From the NCBI GenBank assembly GCA_948146395.1, contig OX411545.1, forward strand, positions 20,963,526 through 21,027,525: a stretch of 64,000 nt of DNA, read 5' to 3'. Source of the stretch: Fragum whitleyi (taxonomy: Eukaryota > Mollusca > Bivalvia > Cardiida > Cardiidae). A program made the translations under genes and the position numbers. The notes below the pieces were generated by a model. That model worked only from the letters and a program-made list of their open reading frames with translations, had not been told where the DNA came from and made no database searches. This document shows, piece by piece, positions 31,754 to 43,899 of the stretch; position 1 is the stretch's first letter; the number at the start of each line of letters is the position of its first letter.

Positions 31754-31930
31754 ATAGAGGTTATAAGATAAATATAATACGTACTGAGTGTATTGTATTA
31801 AAATAATATCTAAGTCGGTTGTGAGAATTGATAATTGTCTCGGCAGAGCCTCGACAATTTTCAATTCTCCCAACCTCATTAGATATTTTTTTTCATATAA
31901 TACACTAAGTACGTATTATATATATAATGG
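31754..31930. repeat. Palindromic MITE, TTATAAGATAAATATAA family, copy 2
   Basis: AGAGGTTATAAGATAAATAT ... ACTAAGTACGTATTATATAT, with inner arms GAGAATTGATAATTGTC / GACAATTTTCAATTCTC. Near-complete fold-back. Confidence 0.75.
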
Positions 31931-32428
31931 CCTGGTTGGAACATTTACGTTGGCAGACACTACATTCGGTTGGCATATAGGCAACATCCTGATACAATTA
32001 CTGAAGTAATAAACGAATAAAACCTAGCATTTACTTTTGGAAAATTGGTGTAAATACCTCATTTATTACGAAAATAAAGACGTTTGTGGTTCATCTGTAA
32101 CAAAAATTAAGAAAATCATTTTCCCTGCAGTTTCGACGTTGGGGGTAAGGTAATAGTCTTCGTTCGTTCTTCTGTCACTTAATTTGTCTGGAGCGTATAT
32201 GCATGATATCAACTTTAAAAATAATAACGCCTTTATCATCGTTTTTGAAGTGCAAAATACGGCTGAGCTCTGCTTGATCTTGATAAAATCCTTTTTTCAA
32301 TTGTTGTTATACAAAGTACCCCCGATGGTCCTTTACCGTAACGGAACACACTTGTTTTCGAAGCGGGAATGATCAGAGAAGACTCAGGGGAGATTATTGT
32401 ATTGCGATTACATTTAATAGAGTTATTG

Positions 32429-32434
32429 TTTATT
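32429..32434 (-). terminator. Candidate poly(A) signal of the TMEM26-like gene
   Basis: AATAAA on the minus strand about 155 nt past the stop codon. A consensus match only. Confidence 0.45.
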
Positions 32435-32588
32435 TTTTCCTAGTAAGTTATAAATGCCAGTATTCAATGATTCCATAAATGACAATGGTGTAAACACATA
32501 TAAAACTTAAACAACAACAACAAAACTGCACAAGACGACAGAGCGCATTCATTATCTATCGGTTAGATATTTTTAATTACATTTTCAT

Positions 32589-33293
32589 TTATAATGATCC
32601 ACCCTGTTTCGTATAAAAAAGATAAGGGTTTATTGGAATGTTATTTGCTGAAAGACTTGTCCGCAGAGGAATATGTTTTTTCTCTACCACGATAGGATTT
32701 GAAAAGTCCACATCTTTGACGCCAACTATTTCTAGTTCATCATAGTAACAACACGGTAGCCTTATACACAAGATAGTCAGTCTATAGAACAGCAGCAATA
32801 ATGTAACAATATTTTTCAGAACAAAGAAGATTAAACTGTACGTAACGAGATTTAGATGAATAATGATATAGAGTCGCAAACAGAGGAATGGTGCGTCTTG
32901 TAGAAAAATACTTAGACACGTGACCACAACCTCCGAGAAAAAGTCCCCACATGATCTCGTTATTCTCTTCATCCTGGTGCTTTCAAAATGCTGATAATTT
33001 TTCTTCCGTACTAAAACAGGGACGAACTGAAAGAAGCTAATTGACCAAATAGTCAAAATGGCGTGCGTCACACTAAGATTACTTTGCACAACATCCTCGT
33101 CAAAAACGGCATACAGCTCCATAATGTCCGAGGCAATAGCTAGATATTCTAGAAGGAGGTCAGATAATGCCTCTCGCGAGACTTCACCACGCGGTAGCCA
33201 CCAGCGTCCAAACACCAGTAGATACACTAGAGATTCCTGTATTACGACAATCCACGTGGATTCCTCGAGGTCTATCAGGGTGTTCAGTTGTGC
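32589..33293 (-). CDS. TMEM26: TMEM26-like exon c and stop
   Basis: 705 nt from acceptor CGTGTTGCAG, phase 0. Contains the most conserved block, FGRWWLPRGEVSREALSDLL, followed by four to five hydrophobic segments and a polar cytosolic tail ending at TAA 32589-32591. Confidence 0.9.
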   Translation of the reverse strand, partial: AQLNTLIDLEESTWIVVIQESLVYLLVFGRWWLPRGEVSREALSDLLLEYLAIASDIMELYAVFDEDVVQSNLSVTHAILTIWSISFFQFVPVLVRKKNYQHFESTRMKRITRSCGDFFSEVVVTCLSIFLQDAPFLCLRLYIIIHLNLVTYSLIFFVLKNIVTLLLLFYRLTILCIRLPCCYYDELEIVGVKDVDFSNPIVVEKKHIPLRTSLSANNIPINPYLFYTKQGGSL

Positions 33294-36200
33294 CTGCAAC
33301 ACGAAACCAAAAATGGGCATCTCTATAAAACTCACACCACACTAGTCGAATTTTATAATTCTATACTTTGTCTAAACGGCAATTGAATTCCAAAGTTTGT
33401 TGAAAATGCAGCCGGTGCAAATGACAAAGGAGAAGAGTGTAATGCAAATCAGTTTCTAATTTAAAACAACAACAACAGCAACAACAAAAACGTTCATATT
33501 TCATTCAATGTACGAGTAGATGTGACACATAAGGCCTTCTTCGACCCAGATTAACGTTCCTATCCTCCAAGCCAATATGACTTCATAAAATGTAATCCCT
33601 ACTACGATTGGTCGATTAATAGTAGAATAACAATTTCTCACTTTCATTGTGCCATTAGCTTCGAAGTATAATTAACTTACTGCAATACCACCGATCTCCG
33701 TTGTAACATTTGTTGATAGAGTTGTCACTGGAATAGTGTCCGTAGTGGCATCAACAAGTGCGACAGTGTTGTTTGTTTGGTCTAGCCCTGAACGTGACTG
33801 CGCCCCTACAGGAATGACAAACAGACTCTGGCTTTGTTGGACAGTCTTCGTGTACTGACTGAGCTGGAGTAACCAGATTGATGGCAGGACGGACAGTAGA
33901 TAGGTAAGGAAACATGGGCACCACCTGGATTTAAGAAAACCAGACCACATTTGCATGAGAAATTCACAAGGCTAAATGGTGTTAATTGGTCTTCTATTCT
34001 ACTTTAGGCCTTCTTTATTGTCTATTGTACGTATCTAGGACGGAACGCAACACTGTTCACAGCGGTGATGCTTTGAGCCCTTATTATTCGGATTTATACA
34101 CGAGAAAATCGAGAAGGTAAAAAAAACAAACAAACAACAATAAAAAAAACAGAACCCGTTGCAATCGGTCTGAACAATATGTTTTTTACCCCATAAGTCT
34201 TGATTCTAACTTATTTTCTATAACACTTAAGAGATGAAGAGAGAATTTGTTGATTTCATGGAGATATGAAACTAAAAATCTAATCACACTGTATGAATAC
34301 GCGAAGCGGATTAATACGTGAGTGTAATTAGGTTTTTAGTTTCATATTTCTAGGACATCAAAAAATTATCTCCTCAGATCTTACAATTCATATCATGAAG
34401 CAAAAATGGTCAATATTTATTACAAATGGAACAGGGGCCCGTTTTACTAATCGTCTTACGAAAAAAATGACCGTAAGTCAAAATCACAAATCATACCTGG
34501 TATTTTCATTCGTTGTTAAGTTCTGCCTTGCAATATCTCATTAGAATCGTCTTTAAAAGACGATTCCAATGAGATTTTGCATGGCAGAATTCCACTATTA
34601 GTTACTTCTGTAGGTGCAATTTTAATTTTTGACTTACGCAAAAAATGATCGTAAGATGTTTAGTAAAACAGGCCCCAGATTTCTAATGGGACTACTTTGC
34701 GCGAAATCTTTCAACATAGAAGCGTTCTCAAAATTGTTTTCATTGAGATATGAAACAATTTTTAGCCAATCAGAAAACACGAATCTTGATGGGCACACAT
34801 AACATTTAATAATTTATTTGTAAGCATTTTACAAGTGGATTGGTCTCCATTCATACAAAAAGGGAAACTTTATGTTACACTCGATAGCTACTTAAGTTGG
34901 CAGAAATTACTTAAATTGATTGAATAAAGTTTAACGCCGCTTTCAACTTTTTTTTTCAGTTATATCGCGGCGGCTGGAGCACCTTACAATGGTTCCTGGT
35001 ATTTCTCTCACCTGTACAACCATCACATCCTTTCCTAGCCTCCAGCTGCTATCTCACATAGGCCTACGATTATCAACCTATTGGTGAAAGACAAATAGTC
35101 GGAAAGAATGAGTGTCGCCGTTGAGGAGAAATTACTTAAAAAGTGTGACACAAACGCTCAGGTAAGGGAAAATATAACCTTATAATGTTTCTTTAGCAGG
35201 GACGTTGGTGAGATGCTATTGAGGCTAGAGCACCTCCATCGTTGTATTGTTAATGTTTAGAATCTACAACCATATTTTACGAGCCTCGGTTATTTACATC
35301 TAAATCTAGGCATTATGAATAATAAATTGAATCAATGTTGGATGCTGAAAGTTGAAGAACATTTCTCCCTACAACCACAAAATAAAACTCCATTTTGATA
35401 AATTTATATGTGACCCGTAGCGCAAAAAGGGACAATCTAGGTAGTGCGTAAAGTGTCGACCCTAGGTAGACTGCGCAGATATAACCTCTGGTTGTCCTGT
35501 ACTAGAATCAATCCCTTTTTCAAAAACTTATTTTACGGATTTCTCAGATGGTCCCTTTTCGTGTGACAGGTCACAATTTATCATATAGAAAATAAAGTTG
35601 TCCCAGAGACATCCCGTGATAAATAGAAATACTAAAAGAGTTTGATGAATAGTCCACTAAAAATTTCTTTGTAGAAATTCAAAAGATTTTTCAGACTAAA
35701 TTAATATCAGTTGTCGTAAAATTTATCACTTCAATACTTATCTACGAAAGTTTTGCCGACGCTCATATTTCAGAGGATGAATCAGGCCTACTCGTATTTG
35801 GAAAGACAAGAAGGTTTCTTTTTTGCTGAAGTAAGGCCACTTTTAAACCATTACAAAAGAACGGAACTGAGGTACTCCGATTTTTTTTTTTAAATTTTGC
35901 TTGTTTCATATAAGATCATGTTGTAAAAAATATCTGAACCATGAAGAAATCTTGATAATATAGGCCTATGAATGAAAAGAGGAAAATAATCAGAATGAGA
36001 ACGTAATCAATCTATGGTCAATGGTTGCCACCAACCCTCGACAAGTAAGATTGTCAAAAATGACAATATTCAATGTTCTTTTGAAAAAATGTTTTTCGAC
36101 AGTTTATCGAGAAATAACGGTATTTATGACGTCATAATGACATTGCATAGTGATCACGTGCAAAATAACGCGCTTTGAGTAATTTTGTTCATTCTTCTTT

Positions 36201-39200
36201 CAATTTTCGTCCTATTATTTCATGCAAGCACAAGAATAATCTTTTGCTTTTTGTGTAAGACCGATAAATCTTTCATTTCGTGAACAGCAAAAGCTATATT
36301 TTCACTAGTGGCTATGTATATAGTGAAATATAGATTTAATTGTTCACTTCATGAAGGATAAATCGACCTAACCCTGAAACAAACAATTATCCTTTATTTA
36401 TTAGCTGTAAATATTACCCTGCCTCCATTACCTTGTAGTAAGGCATTAGAATTACGATAAAAAAATGTCGTAGTTTCAAGCCTGTTATCGGGTGTGACTA
36501 AAGGCACAACCATTCTAGATTTTGAATTCATAATATCAATTTGATCTCTACTGTATAGTCTAGTCAAAATAGCGAAATATGGCCTTAACCCAAAACAAAT
36601 TGCAACAAAAACGTTCTTGGCTTTTTTGAGTAGCTTGACCATCCCCAGATGACATACTAAAAGTAGGACAAAATCGGAAGATACGTATTTTGATTTTTCT
36701 ATGCATTTTCACACCCACTAGTAATGTCTGTGATGCGATCAATTTAATGAGAATATTGTGTAATATTCACTGGAATATAACTGATTTATGCCAGTAAAAC
36801 TTATCAAATATCCTTTGAATTACCTCTAAAAAATTAGCCAAAACTTTTATTTATGGTTTGAGTAAAGGGTGTGGCATTTTAAGCATAAAAAGATAAATTC
36901 AAATTAATCTTACCCCACCCACTTGATTTAACATGAGAATGGATTTTTCTTTTAATAGAAAAAAAGCTTCTGGTATTGAAACATGTTCATATACACCTTA
37001 ATCAAAAAGTTCAAAACAATATTGTTTTATTGGATTGATCTTTTGTGCTTCTGCCTATCCCACAGGCAATTGTTTCATGATATAAGACCATGTATACAAC
37101 TTCTGCTCACGTAAACTATCCTAGTAGTCACTGAATTTAAATTTTGATGTTTCCTTTTATTTTGGCAACAGTGTCATCAGCTTATTTTTGCTCAATAATT
37201 TTCATTTCATTGATACCAGATTTTGTAAAATATACTGCGACGGTAAGAGCTGATAAGTCCAGCACTAGTTGGACGCCTTGTCTTATATAATAACGCACAG
37301 TTGGTTTTTTTACAAGAATTGGATTAGGAAATTGTTTGTGATCTGTCTGTCTTAGAATTTCTTTCTGAAACTTCAATTTCAAACAATTTAAAATGAAGGT
37401 ATATATGTCAACAATCTAGTGCTACATTAAATTTCTTTTAAATTCAGTATAACAATTAATCAGAAACTTTTAAAATACTGAAATTACCTCACCAAAAACA
37501 TTAAAGAGGCTTTGTAAAAGAAAGATATAACACTTAAAACCCTGGTCATGTGATAACCTTAAAGGGGGCTACCACAGACGCATTGCAATCAAATTTTATG
37601 GAAAATTTTAGTGTTATTTCAGATACATTAAAAATCAAAAGTTTTTGGATGTACAACAATGTTTAATCTCCATAATAAGATCTTAAACTAAAAGCTATTG
37701 AAGCTTAAAAAAAATCTAAATTATGTGTCTTGCATGGCATTTTTATAATATTTCATCCAAATTGTTCTCCATGTTCTTTAAGTATATGATTTGTGGTTGA
37801 AATTTCAAAATATTCATAATTATCCATTAAATTTTCTTATATTAATTAAAACCAAGGACCTATGTGGTAGAAATTAGAAATGGTTTCTAAAAACACATAA
37901 TCAAATTATTTCATTTATATTAAGACAAGGTATTTCCAGTTTTGTTTATATGAATTGGTGTTTTTACGCCGTTTTCAACAGTCTTTCATTCATATCTCGG
38001 GGGCTGCAGCACCTAACAATGGTGTCCTGGTATTTCTCACACAAGTACCACCATCATATCCTTTCCTAGTCTCCATCTGTCATCCTACATAGGTCTATGG
38101 TTATCAACACAATTAGCTATTTCAAGAACAATAATAAATTTATATAACTTTCTGAAGACAAAGCAGGTAAGTTATCGAGTATTTACTAAGGCTAGGGTCC
38201 TTGTTATTTTTCAATAATTAAAAATGTCTTTTTTTTTTATCTCGATGAAATATACCTGTACCGCCCATATTCAATAGGGGGTCAAATTCGTAAATCTGTT
38301 CAATTATTTCTTGATTCATGTTTAATTCATTAGCCCATGATCAAGTCATTTGATTCCAAACAAAGATTGCGGTTTCCTGATTTTTTAAATTTTTTTTAAT
38401 AAAGGCGTAGTTTACCAATTTAAAATCTTAAGCCTCGTGATATAGGGGGCGTTTGTAATCGATCTTCTTGGCGTACTAAGAGCGATTCGTAGGACAAATA
38501 CATTCCAAATTAAAATTTATGCCAAGCATTGTCTGTCATTTTAATAATTTCGATATAAATTATTTGTGAATATTCACTTGGTGAAAAGTTTTGAAGATTG
38601 TTATCATCTTTTCTTCATGCATTTTCTATTTTAGATAAAATTCAAAACTTCTTTTAAACGTATCGGCAATTGGAGTACTTTATTTCCAATTCAATCCTAT
38701 GCCATTCTTCAAGTTAACACAATTTTAGAAACTCGTAAAATGAAAAACTAAATATGTTATTTAAGTCATTGATGTGATGCAACTGTTAAAAAAATATAAT
38801 TTTAACTTCCTTAACGCCTAAAATGAATATCTCAAAATCTAAAACGCAAAATTTGGACATTCAGAGTTCACCTTAGTATGTCAATTTGCTTTTAAAAAGT
38901 ATTGAATGGGGCCAACATTATATTGCATTCGAAAGAACCAGTTCCAGATAAATCCGCCGTCGTCACAGCGCAGATAATTGTGCGCTAGGATTCCAATTAC
39001 AGGTTTCAAGGTTCGATCCCTGACAGCAGCACACCCTGTCTGACACTTTTCTCCAATCAACAGGTAGACAATCGTCAAAAAATATCTGAGATTAGAAAGT
39101 TGTAGCTCGGCAAGGATTTCCTGGTAGTATCGGTGAAAAAAATAACAGGAATCCATGGTTAGGTGTTCTGTTTTAAGCATTGTGTTAATAGATGTTAAAC

Positions 39201-40610
39201 CCTTTTCAAACAAAACGGTTAATTTTTAATCGGCTTTGAATTAAAAACAAAAAACATTAATTTTGTGTGAATCTGATGCTTTTGAAAATATGAAACAGGT
39301 TCAAGGTTAAAATCTGTGAAAAGAACTAAGATCATTTAAAAGAAATATCTCATCCAAAACATTTAAATCTAAAGCTTCTGCATATCGAGTTACATATTAT
39401 GACTATATCTAGCAATTGTTTATAAATGTTAGGTCAAACTTGTGTGTTCGTGCAACATGTTCTCGCATAATACTTGCATTGTCTCTTCTAGGCTCTTTTT
39501 AGTTTGAAAACTGGATTTTTGTATCATAAAGTTACCCCCCCCCTCTCCTCCAAACGTCATATGATATATGAATGCATGTGTGCTTTGTATAGTACTAGAT
39601 GTAGCTCCAATTCCACACCCAGATGACTAACAAAGGTTTATAATTACTTTAACCTGGACATTGAAAAGACTTTGGCCTGTTAAAAAAATGTTTATGACCT
39701 ATCTCATGAAGAAAATACCCCTCTTTTGCAAACGCGGCCGTTTTCTACTACTTTGCAATGTTAAAGTGAGTGGGTGGGGTAAGATGTTTTACAAATTATC
39801 ACTAAAACTGGCCAAATTACAAATAATATCCTATTTTACATTAGCAGACAGCTTATTACAAACCACTTCATGGCTTTTGATATAGCAACAACTTCTACTG
39901 TAGATTTAAACATGTTTCCAATCATAAAGTCTTTACAGGTTTAATTGGAGAAGGTCTATGATAAAAATCGCGAAAAAAAATCAGAATACGTATCTTCCGA
40001 CTTTGTCCTACTTCATATATGTTAAATGGGTATATCTATGGATGTCAAAAAACACAACATTGTTTTTGTTGCAAGTTGTTTTGGGTCCTACCATAATTTG
40101 ACTGGACTATGTAACCATGTATCTGTTTCAAATATTTATTAAATGATCCCTTTATTGGCAAGACGGGTCACCAACAATCAATTTTCTTCTTTTTTTCTTT
40201 CGGACCATAGCATTGAAATTGGCTCATATTTTAGTTATTACCTCCATGAAGAAAAGTATAAGTACACTGTTATTCAGTTATAAACCGTCTCATCATGGCA
40301 AAATTCTTAATTGGTTACTAAACGAAATTAAAATATAAGTGGTGAGAAGATTACTTCTTAGGTAAACATACCATTTCCATTCTGTCCCACCATTATATCT
40401 AATAATGACCACTGTTTCTATGACCAAGAGTATATTAGTGGCCGCTAACGCCCACAGATCCGGGTTGTTGCGTGTTATTACCACCCGCCACACGGCCAAA
40501 ATGTTGTGTAGAATCAGCAGGGATCGGACAAGTAGAGCCGGGAACACCGTCTTACATTTGAAATCTACCAGCTTGTCTCGTAGCTTAGAACCGTTGAACG
40601 GCAGAATTCC
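32589..40610 (-). CDS. TMEM26: TMEM26-family multipass membrane protein, 5' start exon not found
   Basis: Three exons: 40372-40610, 33681-33924, 32589-33293, totalling 1,188 nt (395 residues plus stop). Compared with vertebrate TMEM26 as I remember it: LLVRSLLILHNILAVWRVV and WALAATNILLVIETVVIIRY in the first exon; FLTYLLSVLPSIWLLQL and an NxT/S-rich loop in the second; VFGRWWLPRGEVSREALSDL, FFQFVPVLV and IFLQDAPFLCLRLYIIIHLN in the third. About eight hydrophobic segments are visible. Junctions are GT-AG with phases 2 and 0. The first exon has acceptor TTTTGTTACAG but no Met after it, so the start is in an unseen upstream exon, or at the in-frame ATG at 40724 if the exon extends. Function is poorly known (plasma membrane; a marker of beige fat in mammals). 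Confidence 0.87.
33681..33924 (-). CDS. TMEM26: TMEM26-like exon b
   Basis: 244 nt from acceptor TTAAATCCAG to donor GTAAGT. One membrane segment (FLTYLLSVLPSIWLLQL), then a Thr/Ser/Gln-rich loop with NNT and NVT sequons. Confidence 0.85.
34250..34358. repeat. Palindromic repeat, TTTCATGGAGATATGAAAC family, copy 1
   Basis: Arms GAGATATGAAACTAAAAATC / GTTTTTAGTTTCATATTTC. Copies at 47128 and, truncated, at 55198. In TMEM26 intron. Confidence 0.65.
34434..34676. repeat. MITE with GGGGCCCGTTTTACTAA ends
   Basis: 243 bp, ends GGGGCCCGTTTTACTAATCG / TTTAGTAAAACAGGCCCC, with CTTACGAAAAAAATGACCGT and its complement inside and a central palindrome AATCGTCTTTAAAAGACGATT. In TMEM26 intron. Confidence 0.8.
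34925..35125 (-). mobile_element. SINE fragment (tail and body), minus
   Basis: AACGCCGCTTTCAAC, GGTTCCTGGTATTTCTCTCA and a remnant of the GTCGCCGT head edge match the 27383 SINE in reverse. tRNA head lost. Confidence 0.7.
35406..35577. repeat. MITE, ATATGTGACCCGTCACGC family, copy 2
   Basis: ATATGTGACCCGTAGCGCAA ... CAGATGGTCCCTTTTCGTGT then GACAGGTCACA. Confidence 0.75.
36540..36725. repeat. Dispersed repeat, half of an inverted pair
   Basis: ACCCAAAACAAATTGCAACA and TAGGACAAAATCGGAAGATA reappear inverted at 39955-40130. In TMEM26 intron. Confidence 0.6.
37966..38115 (-). mobile_element. SINE fragment (tail), minus
   Basis: TTTTACGCCGTTTTCAAC, CCTAACAATGGTGTCCTGGT, and ATATCCTTTCCTAGTCTCCA match the 27383 SINE tail in reverse. 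Confidence 0.7.
38954..39216 (+). mobile_element. tRNA-derived SINE, diverged full-length copy
   Basis: Head CGTCACAGCGCAGATAATTG with B box AGGTTCGATCCCT (39007-39019); tail ACAGGAATCCATGGTTAGGT and GATGTTAAACCCTTTTCAAA. In TMEM26 intron. Confidence 0.7.
39955..40130. repeat. Dispersed repeat, second half of inverted pair
   Basis: TACGTATCTTCCGACTTTGT and TTGCAAGTTGTTTTGGGT; inverted relative to 36540-36725, 3.3 kb away. Confidence 0.6.
40372..40610 (-). CDS. TMEM26: TMEM26-like exon a (first identified)
   Basis: 239 nt, donor GTATGT after KWxx of GGTEWKW. Carries the first two membrane segments. The open frame continues upstream to an ATG at 40724 through a Leu-rich stretch that reads like a translated polypyrimidine tract, so I prefer the acceptor at 40611. 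Confidence 0.8.
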
Positions 40611-40693
40611 CTGTAACAAAAGTGCCAGACATAATAGTAATAACGGTAAACGTATTTGAAAAGGTAGCACAATAATTGAAGAAAAAAGAAGCC

Positions 40694-40843
40694 CTGAATT
40701 CAGGATGAAAAAAAAACGGTACACCGTTTACATAAACTGTTCGTCGATTTCATCCCGCTTTGCACGTGTTCTTGCGTGCAAAGCGGGGGTAAAATTGGCG
40801 AAAAATTTGCAGCGTTTTTCCTTCCTGAACGCACGGCATATCT
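40694..40843. repeat. Palindromic MITE, CGCTTTGCACG family, copy 1
   Basis: TTCAGGATGA ... ACGGTACACCGTTT ... CCCGCTTTGCACGTG / TGCGTGCAAAGCGGG ... CTTCCTGAACGCA. Ends 84 bp upstream of the first TMEM26-like exon. Confidence 0.75.
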
Positions 40844-40849
40844 TACTTA

Positions 40850-42005
40850 CCTCCAAAGAAACGTGCATAAAACATAAATTGAAATAATTAAAAATCTTGA
40901 TACGAATTTTATATTTTTTTGCTACTTTTGATAGAACAACCATATAGACGCATGTATGGCATGAAATTATGATGCTTCCCCTGGCCGTTGTTAAACAGTT
41001 ACGTCTCGCTTGACAACACCATCAAAATAAAGTTAACAAGTTCCACAACGGATAAGAGTACCCATTTAGCAAATGAGTTCCACCGCAATGCCCACACAAT
41101 AAATCGGTTTTAAAAATCTGTTCATTCCGCCTAAAAGAACTTTCGTAACCCACTCATATTGCATGGTTGGAGAGTGGGTGAGGGTAAGCTTTCATTCTGT
41201 GATTATGGTGAAATCCTGCCGTAAAGAGGATAAAACTTTGCGATTAATGCTTAATGACGATTGACGAGTTACCGCAGATTCGACAATTATCAAGCGGGCT
41301 TTCAAACCGTCATTTTCCTTAAAAAGGTTGGCTAAAACGACGCTATTTTGAGCGTTTGCAGCAGTCAAATTGTGTACAAGTTTTGTTAATTGTTAATTAT
41401 GGTAATGATTAACAGATCGTCGGCGATAGTCAAACAACAATACGACTTGATGTTCGTATCTTGTTCTCGCAATTAAGAGCAAAGACTAAAACGCGTGGTT
41501 AGTTGCACCAGTCTTTGAAATTCAAGCGGAAAACTGTCCAAAGCACCTTAAATGTTTTTTAAATTTAAATCCATCCTGTAAAATTCAGGAACAGTTTGAA
41601 GTTTGTATTGATAGCGAAATGCATACTTTTAATGGTTTGCCTCCGTTTGCCTCCGTATACCCAATTTTGGCTGAAAACGTTCTTACGTAACTTTTGACAT
41701 CAACATAAAATTAAAGATTTTGAAACTGTTCATTGCTAGTTGCTAAAATGTCTTTCAATGCATTTAAAAAAAATCATCAATCCTTGGTACATCAGACCTC
41801 ACATGCTTAGGGGACAAGTTTATTAAACAGGCGTTGCTACGGAAAGGATCATGGAACCTTCCAGTCAAAAGATCAGTCTAGGGTTTACTTTCAGCTATGG
41901 GCACAAAAGCTAAGTACTTTTGTGTCAAAGCGAATTCGAACGCAAGTCAATATTGCATGTTTATAACAAAAATGAACAAGATATGAACGATTTCTTGGAC
42001 AAATA
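40850..42005. other. Intergenic stretch, nothing recognised
   Basis: AT-rich DNA without supported ORF, tandem repeat or TIR element. The missing TMEM26 start exon may lie here or beyond. Confidence 0.4.
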
Positions 42006-42006
42006 A

Positions 42007-42275
42007 TTATGACCCGTCACGCAATAAGGGAATATCTTGGAACTCAGTAAAATAAATATTTGGAGAATGGTCTGGTCCAACACATGTCAATCAGAAGTCG
42101 TATTTCGGAAACACTTGCACAGGAAGGTAAAATTATCATTGTAGATTCATAAAATTCTTATTTGCAATTGCGAACAGTTTCGATCCTGGACAGTTTGCGC
42201 AGATCGCACAGTCTAACAAGCATCGTCATACTTCGCACTTCAAATATGGTCCTTTTTCGCGTGGTATCTATGCGA
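42007..42275. repeat. MITE, ATATGTGACCCGTCACGC family, copy 3
   Basis: ATGACCCGTCACGCAATAAG ... CAAATATGGTCCTTTTTCGC then GTGG. Diverged inside. Confidence 0.65.
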
Positions 42276-42761
42276 GTCAGTTATACTTTAAACCCCAATA
42301 AGACAGCAACCTTTATACGACTAAACGCTTAAATCGTGAGTGTCCTGTGTATATTTAGCTGAACAAAATCCAAACAGAATTCTCTGTCTTTTATTCATGA
42401 TTGCTACAACGCATAAAACGTTTTGACGTTTTCTTTAATTAAATAGGTTAATTACACTAAAAAGGCACTTAGAGAAGGGGGTGTTTTTGCTTTCCTACGA
42501 TGCCTGTGTGAAGTATAAACATTTGTAGCATAAACACGATTCTTGAAGAAAAATGCTGGCATGAATAAACTATTGCTTCGTGAAAATGGAATGTTTCCAA
42601 GACATATTACATCCTAAAAATTGGCTACTTAACAAGTTTTAGGGGGAAGAAGATTACATAATGATAATTTGACTCTAATACAGTCTATCAGAGAAATTTC
42701 TGTCTGTAAAAAGTCGGTAACCTTTAATAATTTGACATCTCTTTTGTAAATGGAAACAGAC

Positions 42762-42890
42762 CTGCGTTCAGGATGGCAAAACAGGGCATATGAAGATTAT
42801 ACCCCGCTTTGCACGCAAATGCACGTGCAAAGCGGGATATAATTTGCAAACAGTTTGCACCGTTTTGTCATCCTGAACGCAGGACAGGTT
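42762..42890. repeat. Palindromic MITE, CGCTTTGCACG family, copy 2
   Basis: CCTGCGTTCAGGATGGCAAA ... CCCCGCTTTGCACGC / GCACGTGCAAAGCGGG ... GTTTTGTCATCCTGAACGCA then GG. Almost the full length folds back. Confidence 0.85.
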
Positions 42891-43492
42891 TAGCATCTTG
42901 AGATTTTTCAATGAAGTTGGAATGACCTCTCGAATGATAATATGACTTGTGTTTTGCAGTGTTTATCAAGTGAAGATATGTGAAGTTTGTTTCAAGTATA
43001 TGTGACTAAATCTTTGATACCGTATAAAAACGCACCTGTTCCTTCAACTTTGCAGTTGACTTTAGTAAATAAAAAACATAAACTATATAGACAACCAATT
43101 TCAAGTGAGTGATCAAAGATCAATTCTACATTTGAAAAGGGTAGGAGATAACGGTTTCTCGAACCCGACTATTGCTTGTGGATCTATACTTAATTGACTA
43201 ATCAGTTGTTTTGTTGTTTTTTTCCTATCATTTCCAACAACATAAGAGATGGGCCGCCTCGAGTCAATAGACATTTATGGACAGTGGGAAATCGTTTACT
43301 TAGCCGGATTGGAATGAGATGTTAAAAAAATGTTCTTCATCAAAAGTATTCATATGATATTTTTGCTCTGTGTTAATTGTTCGAAACGGGTTTAACACTC
43401 AGGCAACTGTTTCGTAATCTTATTTTGTCATTAAGGTTATAGTATATTAATAACCTGTATGACAAAATCGCATCAGGAAAAATTGTATGTAT

Positions 43493-43895
43493 TTTAACGC
43501 CGCTTTTAGTAGTATTTCAACCATGTTGAAGCGACAGCACCTTAACAAAGTTTCCTAGTCTTCACACTACCATATACAACAAAAATGTAGTTAGATACAA
43601 CAAATCTCTTTGTGCATGTCACTACTCATCTAATTAAATTTTCTATTATCACCCAATGGATAGGAGACAGATGTAGGAAAAACGATATTTGTTGATCGGT
43701 GATCGAATCTTAAACGGCTTCTGGTTAAGAATCTTGCCCTGCGTTCAGGATGACATAACGGTGCAAACTGTTTGCAAATTATACCCCGCTTTGCACGTAC
43801 ACTTGCTTGCAAAGCGGGGTATAATTTGCAAACAGCTTGTACCGTTTTGACATCCTGCATGCAAGGCTGGACTATCAACTGTGCAATGACCGCGG
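43493..43895 (-). mobile_element. SINE, minus, with a MITE inserted in its tRNA head
   Basis: Tail TTTTAACGCCGCTTTTAGTA and AACAAAGTTTCCTAGTCTTC; B-box side GGTGATCGAATCTTAAACGG at 43698-43717; A-box side CTGGACTATCAACTGTGCAA after the insertion. The MITE at 43736-43866 separates the two parts of the head. Confidence 0.65.
43736..43866. repeat. Palindromic MITE, CGCTTTGCACG family, copy 3 (nested)
   Basis: CCCTGCGTTCAGGATGACAT ... ACCCCGCTTTGCACG / TTGCAAAGCGGGGT ... GTTTTGACATCCTGCATGCA then AGG. Confidence 0.85.
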
Positions 43896-43899
43896 TCAA

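Noticed and set aside
40293..40724. Taking the whole 143-codon frame as TMEM26 exon with Met at 40724
   Set aside because: The segment before 40610 reads as a polypyrimidine tract ending in TTACAG and the Met falls in a MITE; kept only as an alternative.
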